This document shows positions 14,006 through 18,450 of a DNA stretch of 18,450 nt, one piece after another. The position numbers were made by a program, and so were the translations under genes. Under the pieces are notes generated by a model. It was not told the origin of the DNA and did not search any database. It worked only from the letters and a program-made list of their open reading frames with translations. The stretch is from Prevotella sp. UBA3294 (lineage in GTDB: Bacteria; Bacteroidota; Bacteroidia; Bacteroidales; Bacteroidaceae), in contig DETG01000039.1 in NCBI GenBank assembly GCA_002361535.1, positions 7,073 to 25,522 on the forward strand, read 5' to 3'. Every line of letters starts with the position of its first letter. Position 1 is the stretch's first letter.

Positions 14006-14040
14006 AGCCACCCCCACCCCTCCGTGAGGAGAGGCTTTCT
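14006..14040 (+). terminator. C-rich extragenic element, possible PIN-module terminator
   Basis: Ten bases after the PIN stop, CCACCCCCACCCCTCC is followed by CGT and GAGGAGAGGC, forming a CCTC/GAGG hairpin with outer GCC/GGC pairing possible and then TTTCTTT. It resembles the element after the HTCS gene at the window end (GCCCACCCCAACCCTCCCAA then GGGAG). Termination is likely but the stem is short. Confidence 0.45.
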
Positions 14041-14099
14041 TTAGTACAAGCTCTTACATCAAGGGAATACCGTGTAATCCGTGCCTAAGGAATGAGCAC

Positions 14100-14206
14100 A
14101 AAAAAGGGAGCAGTATCATCACGACGCCACTCCCCCGCTGAATCTATAACAATTTTACTACAGTTCATACCTCTTCTACAGCCAGCATGAACATGATGCA
14201 AAGATA
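14100..14206 (-). ncRNA. Candidate small RNA (promoter-terminator pair)
   Basis: On the minus strand a -7 box TATCTTTG (14199-14206) is followed about 65 bases later by GGGAGTGG (14127-14134) and CTGCTCCC (14106-14113), an eight-pair stem with two wobbles and a 13-base loop, then TTTTTT (14100-14105). That is a good intrinsic terminator. The predicted transcript is about 90-95 bases. A 27-codon frame (MNCSKIVIDSAG...) lies inside but has no family resemblance. No -33 box is at the standard distance. It is divergent from the HTCS gene, about 150 bp from its promoter. Confidence 0.3.
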
Positions 14207-14352
14207 TAAAACATTTCGCAAACGCTTTTCTTGTTGAGTTACAGGCTCTTTGCGTTTGGTAACTTGTATCACAAACTTTGTTTTGAGTTACATCAAAAGA
14301 GGAAAGTGTAAAAAAAAAGAACAAAAAAGGTACTTTATAAGAAAATAATTTG

Positions 14353-14360
14353 TAACTTTG
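14353..14360 (+). promoter_or_regulatory. -7 promoter box of the HTCS regulator gene
   Basis: TAACTTTG fits TAnnTTTG and leaves a 29-base A-rich leader before the ATG at 14390. The sequence upstream is an A-rich tract with no TTTG at the right distance, which fits low-level expression of a regulator. Confidence 0.6.
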
Positions 14361-14389
14361 CAACAAGAAACAATTTTTACTACAACCCA

Positions 14390-17300
14390 ATGAAGCATCT
14401 TTTTTTATCAGTCATGATGTTATTCTCCGTGAGTGTGAGTGCACAAACGGGTAGGCTTTACACGACAAACGACAAGCTGTCGAGCAGTATCGTCAGTCAA
14501 GTGTTCCAAGACCAGAAGGGTCGTATCTGGATCACCACACTGAACGGTTTGAATGTCTATGACGGCTATACGTTCCGTACATTCAAGAAATCACATGGAC
14601 TGGCCAACAACAGTGTAAACTGCATCATGCAGACCCGCAGGGGCACTATATATATAGGTATGTCGAACGCGCTGCAGCGCTATGTGCACAGCGACTTCGA
14701 AGATGTGCCCATGATCGACCGTACGGGAAAGAGGGTAGCTGCCTTCGTGAACAGTATCATCGAGTGCAGCAACGGTGACATTCTGATCTCCACCTCCGGC
14801 TACGGCATCTACAAGATGGATGATGACCACCTGAACGCGCATCAGCTGGAAGGTCCGTATGCCGATATCAAATACTCCTACCGTCTGGCTCAGGACAGGA
14901 GTAATCGTATCTGGGTACTGACAGAAGACAACGGTGTGTTCATGATCAACGGCTCCAGTCGCAGTCAGTTCCTGAACAAAGGGGAGCTACGCCATCATTT
15001 CAGTGCCATCTGCATCGGTGAGAACGGTGCGGTGTTCTTAGGCAGTAACCACAGCGGACTATACCGCTATTCGCCCGTCAACAGCGAGGGCTTCCAACAG
15101 ATCCCATCCACTACTGGTCTGCATATCGCGACACTGACCTTACGAAAAAACGGCAACCTGCTGTTAGGCTGCGACGGTCAGGGAGTGATGGAATACAATA
15201 CTAAAACTGGTGCAGTAGCCCCGGTATCGTATGCGAGTACAGAGATCGACCTGAACAAGAGCAAGGCGGTGAGCGTGATGGAGGATAAGATCGGTAACCT
15301 GTGGATAGGATTACTGCAGAAAGGTGTGTTCATGCAGCCACAGCGCCCCAAGAGCTTCGGCTACTTAGGCAGGAAGATGGGAAATCTCAATACCATCGGT
15401 GATGCCTGTGTGATGTGCGTGAAGAAGACGCGCGACGGTATCATGTGGGTGGCAGGTGACAACGACGGACTGTATGCCATCGGCAGTGACCGTGTGAGCG
15501 TGCGCCACTACCGTCTGGAGCAGCCGGGAGAACCTCCCGTCACGGTGTTAGGTATGGCAGAGGACAAATCAGGACGACTTTGGGTGGGTACCTTCCGCAA
15601 CGGTTGTGGATGGGTGGACAAACAGACAGGAGCCTACCACCGCCATCCCGCCACACTGACAGAGGCGGAGAGTGTGTTCGATGTCGCCATCGATGATAAC
15701 AACAACCTATGGATCGGCAGTATGGGCAACGGATTGAAACGTGTGAACCTCAACACGAACGAGGTGCGCACCTACCGCTCGCAGCTGCCTTCGAACAGCG
15801 ACAGCGTGAGCAACTGTCTGATGAACGACTATATCGCCCAGCTACAGCTGTCACCCGACGGCAACCGTCTCTATGTGGGTACTTGTACCGGCTTGGCCTG
15901 CTTAGACCTGAAAACAGGGAGCTGGGTGAACACATTCCACAGCAACGGTATCATCCGCAACATACAGATCAATACCATCCAAGAAGACAAGAGAGGGCGC
16001 GTATGGGCCGGTACCAGCGAGGGCCTTTACAGCTATGACCTGAAGAGCGGCAAGCTCGCACGCTACAGTAAGGCTGACGGTCTGGCCGATGAATATATCG
16101 CGGGTATTGAGATTGATCGCAAAGGGAACGTATGGGTGAGTACCGGACATGGCCTGAGCTGTCTGCATCCGGAGACTCTCAAGACCAGCAATTACTTCGT
16201 GGATGACGGTCTGCAGGACAATGAGTTCTCCGAGGGCGTGTCGTGCCGTGATGAAGAGGGACACCTCATCTTCGGCGGTATGCAAGGTATCACCTGGTTC
16301 AATCCCACCGAAATGCGCCCCCTGCAACGACAGTTCTCGGTGAACATCACGGGGATGCGCATCAACGGCGAGGATGTGCGGGCAGGACATAAGTCGGGAA
16401 GCTACATCGTGACCGACAGCACCGTGATCAATGCCAGTCACTTCGAACTGGCCCATCAGGACAACTCTTTCTCGGTAAACCTCTCTACGCTGACTTTCGA
16501 CCGACCAGAGCACATCACCTATGAATACAGCATCAACGGGGAGCCATGGATCAGCATGCCCGCAGGAACACATGAGCTGACATTCAGTCATCTGCCCTCT
16601 GGCACCTACCACTTCCGTGTGAAGGCAATCATCAGCAATACCGAGTCGGACATCAAAGAGTTCACCGTGGTGATCCATCCCGTGTGGTACCTCTCTATCT
16701 GGGCTAAACTGTTCTACTTCCTGCTACTCGCCCTGGCTCTCTATGCCTATTTCAGCTACAGGCGCAAACAGGAACAAGACCACCTGCGCCTACAGGAGCA
16801 TATCCATGCCGAGGAGATGAGCGAGGCCAAACTGCGATTCTTCATGAATATCAGTCATGAGATCCGCACGCCGATGACGCTGATCCTCACACCGATCATG
16901 TCGCTCATCAAGGAAGACACCGATCCCCACCGGCATGGCATCTACAAGACCATCCAGCGCAACTCTGAACGTATCCTCCACCTGATCAACCAGATGATGG
17001 ACCTGCGGAAGATTGAGAAGGGACAAATGATGATGCGCATGAGCGAAAACGACTTTGTATCGTTCGTTCAAGACGTCTATTCTCTGTTCGAGGTACAGGC
17101 ACGCAGCAAGAATATCGAACTGAGCTATGTCCACGACTGCGACCACCTGCCCGTATGGATCGACCGCCAGAACTTCGATAAGGTGGTGGTGAACCTGCTG
17201 TCGAACGCCTTTAAGTTCACACCTGCCGGCGGAAAGGTGAGAATCTCTGTGGAACATGATGACCATGAGGCACGCCTCCGTATCAAAGATACTGGTGAGG

Positions 17301-18397
17301 GCATCCCCGCCGACAAGATACAGAAGGTGTTCGAACGCTTCTACCAGGCCACCACTTCTCCCGATGAGCGCAATGTGGGTACTGGCATCGGACTCGATCT
17401 GACACGCTCATTGGTGGAGCTGCACCATGGCACGATCAGCGTGAAAAACAACACCGACGGTAAGGGCTGTGAGTTCACCGTGACCATCCCGTTAGGGAAT
17501 GCCCATCTGAAACCCGAGGAGATGATCCTGGAGGAATCGTCAGAGACAAACCTGCACGACCTGGATATGCTGGAGGATGTTCCCGAGGACATGATACCCG
17601 ATGAGGGTGTGCAGAACCGAAAGGATCTCTTTGTAGTGGTGGTGGAAGACGACCAGGAGATTGCCGAATACCTTCGCACCGAACTGGAACGTGACTATAC
17701 GGTGAAGACCTTCCCCAACGGAAAGGAAGCTCTGCCCGTGATCCTGACACAGGTGCCCGATGTGGTGATCAGCGATATCATGATGCCCGAGATGGATGGT
17801 AACACCCTGTGCTCACGCATCAAGGCCAATGTGAACACCAACCATATTCCTGTGGTGCTGCTCACTGCCAAGAACCGCGACGAAGACCGTCTCGAAGGAC
17901 TGGAGACTGGTGCTGATGCCTATTTGGTGAAACCGTTCAACATGGATATCCTGCGACGCACCATCATCAACCTCACAGAAGCGAGAAAGGTGATGCGCTA
18001 TAAGTTCACAGGTAACGAGAGTCAGGAGGACAAGGTGGAACAGGTGACGATGAAGTCACCCGACGAGAAACTGTTAGAGCGCGTGATGAATGTCATTAAC
18101 CGCAATATCAGCAACTCAGACCTCAGCGTGGATATGATTGCCGAGGAGGTGGGTATCAGTCGTGTACACCTGCACCGCAAGATGAAGGAGCTCACCAACC
18201 AGACACCCCATGACTTCATCCGTAACCTCCGACTAAAGCAGGCTGCCAACCTGCTGGCTAACCAGCACCAAAACGTGACGGAGGTGATGTATGCCTGCGG
18301 ATTCAGTAATGCCGCATCGTTCTCTACCATCTTCAAGAAATTCTACGGGATGTCGCCAAGAGACTATATGAAGGAACATCTGAAAGATAACTATTAG
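14390..18397 (+). CDS. Hybrid two-component system (HTCS) sensor kinase/AraC-type regulator
   Basis: A complete 1335-residue one-protein signalling system of the kind that senses oligosaccharides in the periplasm and activates polysaccharide-utilisation genes. In order: signal peptide MKHLFLSVMMLFSVSVSAQ; periplasmic two-part beta-propeller with repeated GRIWI/GNLWIG/GRVWAGTSEGL blades (about 25-660); Y_Y_Y domain (about 675-760); membrane helix (about 770-792); HisKA with ISHEIRTP (H823); ATPase domain with NLLSNAFKFTP, DTGEGIP and GTGIGLDLTR (about 925-1040); acidic linker; receiver domain with VVEDD (D1087/D1088) and phosphoacceptor D1129 in SDIMMPEMDG; C-terminal AraC HTH (about 1230-1335) ending MSPRDYMKEH. 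All key residues are present and length is normal. Its target locus is not in the window; no susC/susD-like or glycoside hydrolase gene is seen on the left, so it may lie beyond 18,450. Confidence 0.96.
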   Translation: MKHLFLSVMMLFSVSVSAQTGRLYTTNDKLSSSIVSQVFQDQKGRIWITTLNGLNVYDGYTFRTFKKSHGLANNSVNCIMQTRRGTIYIGMSNALQRYVHSDFEDVPMIDRTGKRVAAFVNSIIECSNGDILISTSGYGIYKMDDDHLNAHQLEGPYADIKYSYRLAQDRSNRIWVLTEDNGVFMINGSSRSQFLNKGELRHHFSAICIGENGAVFLGSNHSGLYRYSPVNSEGFQQIPSTTGLHIATLTLRKNGNLLLGCDGQGVMEYNTKTGAVAPVSYASTEIDLNKSKAVSVMEDKIGNLWIGLLQKGVFMQPQRPKSFGYLGRKMGNLNTIGDACVMCVKKTRDGIMWVAGDNDGLYAIGSDRVSVRHYRLEQPGEPPVTVLGMAEDKSGRLWVGTFRNGCGWVDKQTGAYHRHPATLTEAESVFDVAIDDNNNLWIGSMGNGLKRVNLNTNEVRTYRSQLPSNSDSVSNCLMNDYIAQLQLSPDGNRLYVGTCTGLACLDLKTGSWVNTFHSNGIIRNIQINTIQEDKRGRVWAGTSEGLYSYDLKSGKLARYSKADGLADEYIAGIEIDRKGNVWVSTGHGLSCLHPETLKTSNYFVDDGLQDNEFSEGVSCRDEEGHLIFGGMQGITWFNPTEMRPLQRQFSVNITGMRINGEDVRAGHKSGSYIVTDSTVINASHFELAHQDNSFSVNLSTLTFDRPEHITYEYSINGEPWISMPAGTHELTFSHLPSGTYHFRVKAIISNTESDIKEFTVVIHPVWYLSIWAKLFYFLLLALALYAYFSYRRKQEQDHLRLQEHIHAEEMSEAKLRFFMNISHEIRTPMTLILTPIMSLIKEDTDPHRHGIYKTIQRNSERILHLINQMMDLRKIEKGQMMMRMSENDFVSFVQDVYSLFEVQARSKNIELSYVHDCDHLPVWIDRQNFDKVVVNLLSNAFKFTPAGGKVRISVEHDDHEARLRIKDTGEGIPADKIQKVFERFYQATTSPDERNVGTGIGLDLTRSLVELHHGTISVKNNTDGKGCEFTVTIPLGNAHLKPEEMILEESSETNLHDLDMLEDVPEDMIPDEGVQNRKDLFVVVVEDDQEIAEYLRTELERDYTVKTFPNGKEALPVILTQVPDVVISDIMMPEMDGNTLCSRIKANVNTNHIPVVLLTAKNRDEDRLEGLETGADAYLVKPFNMDILRRTIINLTEARKVMRYKFTGNESQEDKVEQVTMKSPDEKLLERVMNVINRNISNSDLSVDMIAEEVGISRVHLHRKMKELTNQTPHDFIRNLRLKQAANLLANQHQNVTEVMYACGFSNAASFSTIFKKFYGMSPRDYMKEHLKDNY

Positions 18398-18450
18398 AGC
18401 CCACCCCCCCCCCCAAAAAAGGAAGCCCACCCCAACCCTCCCAAAGGGAG
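18398..18450. repeat. C11 homopolymer and GC-rich extragenic element after the HTCS gene
   Basis: A run of eleven C (18404-18414) is followed by six A and then GCCCACCCCAACCCTCCC-AAA-GGGAG, cut by the window end. CTCCC/GGGAG inverted pairing suggests a hairpin that continues past the edge. Similar C-rich elements after stop codons are common in Prevotella-type genomes and one follows the PIN gene in this window. Confidence 0.65.

Larger units (their letters stand above)
13997..14389. other. Intergenic region between PIN module and HTCS regulator
   Basis: About 390 bases. From left to right: a C-rich extragenic element with a small hairpin (14006-14040), a short ACCGTGTAATCCGTGCC tail-like repeat (14069-14085), a leftward terminator (14100-14134), a leftward -7 box (14199-14206) and the rightward HTCS promoter (14353-14360). 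No protein gene is supported. Confidence 0.65.

Noticed and set aside
14085..14390. Open frame of 101 codons on the minus strand before the HTCS gene
   Set aside because: It crosses the HTCS promoter, A-rich tract and a terminator, and has mixed composition with no family resemblance.
15902..16678. Open frame of 258 codons antisense to the HTCS gene
   Set aside because: It lies wholly inside the propeller-coding region, which is fully explained on the plus strand; long antisense frames are expected from its codon bias.

Overview
The window looks like chromosomal DNA of a Bacteroidales bacterium, most likely Prevotella in the broad sense (Prevotella, Segatella, Xylanibacter). The evidence is repeated TAnnTTTG -7 promoter elements (several with a TTTG or TTG box 19-20 bp upstream), a hybrid two-component system (HTCS) regulator, a surface-type lipoprotein signal followed by acidic residues, a giant secreted protein ending in a GIYIVNGKK-type C-terminal sorting motif, and the extragenic repeats typical of these genomes. 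Genus is an inference; no rRNA or species marker is present.

Layout. 1-876 (+): the end of an unidentified gene and a beta-phosphoglucomutase-like HAD hydrolase. 856-980: an AT-rich array of TTCG/CGTTAT motifs and perfect palindromes between convergent genes. 1003-2106 (-): mnmA, a tRNA 2-thiouridylase with a -7 box almost touching its start codon. 2253-2489 (+): a small GlsB/YeaQ-type membrane protein. 2509-4475 (-): a LytTR response regulator and LytS-type histidine kinase with a 4-base overlap; the kinase has a His/Met/Pro-rich extracytoplasmic loop and is preceded by a polypurine tract and a (TA)8 run. 4632-6482 (-): a beta-helix lipoprotein of the DUF4353 (Cthe_2159-like) carbohydrate-binding family, with a strong promoter, possibly co-transcribed with the kinase pair.

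6483-8065: a repeat-rich accessory segment. A HigB/RelE-type toxin gene is interrupted by an in-frame TAG at codon 13, while its Xre/HigA antitoxin is intact. The module is bracketed by two REP-like hairpins on each side, all in one orientation. 8066-12673 (-): a giant secreted protein of about 1445 residues, followed after 15 bases by a small acidic protein and a minus-strand terminator. 12674-13316: a regulatory intergenic region. 13317-13996 (+): a PIN-domain toxin-antitoxin pair with a good promoter. 13997-14389: an intergenic region with a possible minus-strand small RNA. 14390-18397 (+): a complete HTCS regulator, followed by a C11 tract and a GC-rich extragenic repeat cut by the window edge.

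Taken together this is a cell-envelope and regulation neighbourhood (two signalling systems, one surface lipoprotein, one giant exported protein) interspersed with two toxin-antitoxin modules and extragenic repeats. I do not see a complete new multi-gene defence or metabolic system. The points most worth a second look are the nonsense-interrupted toxin between paired REP elements, the small acidic protein tied to the giant exported protein, the unusual kinase loop with its simple-repeat leader, and the candidate small RNA.
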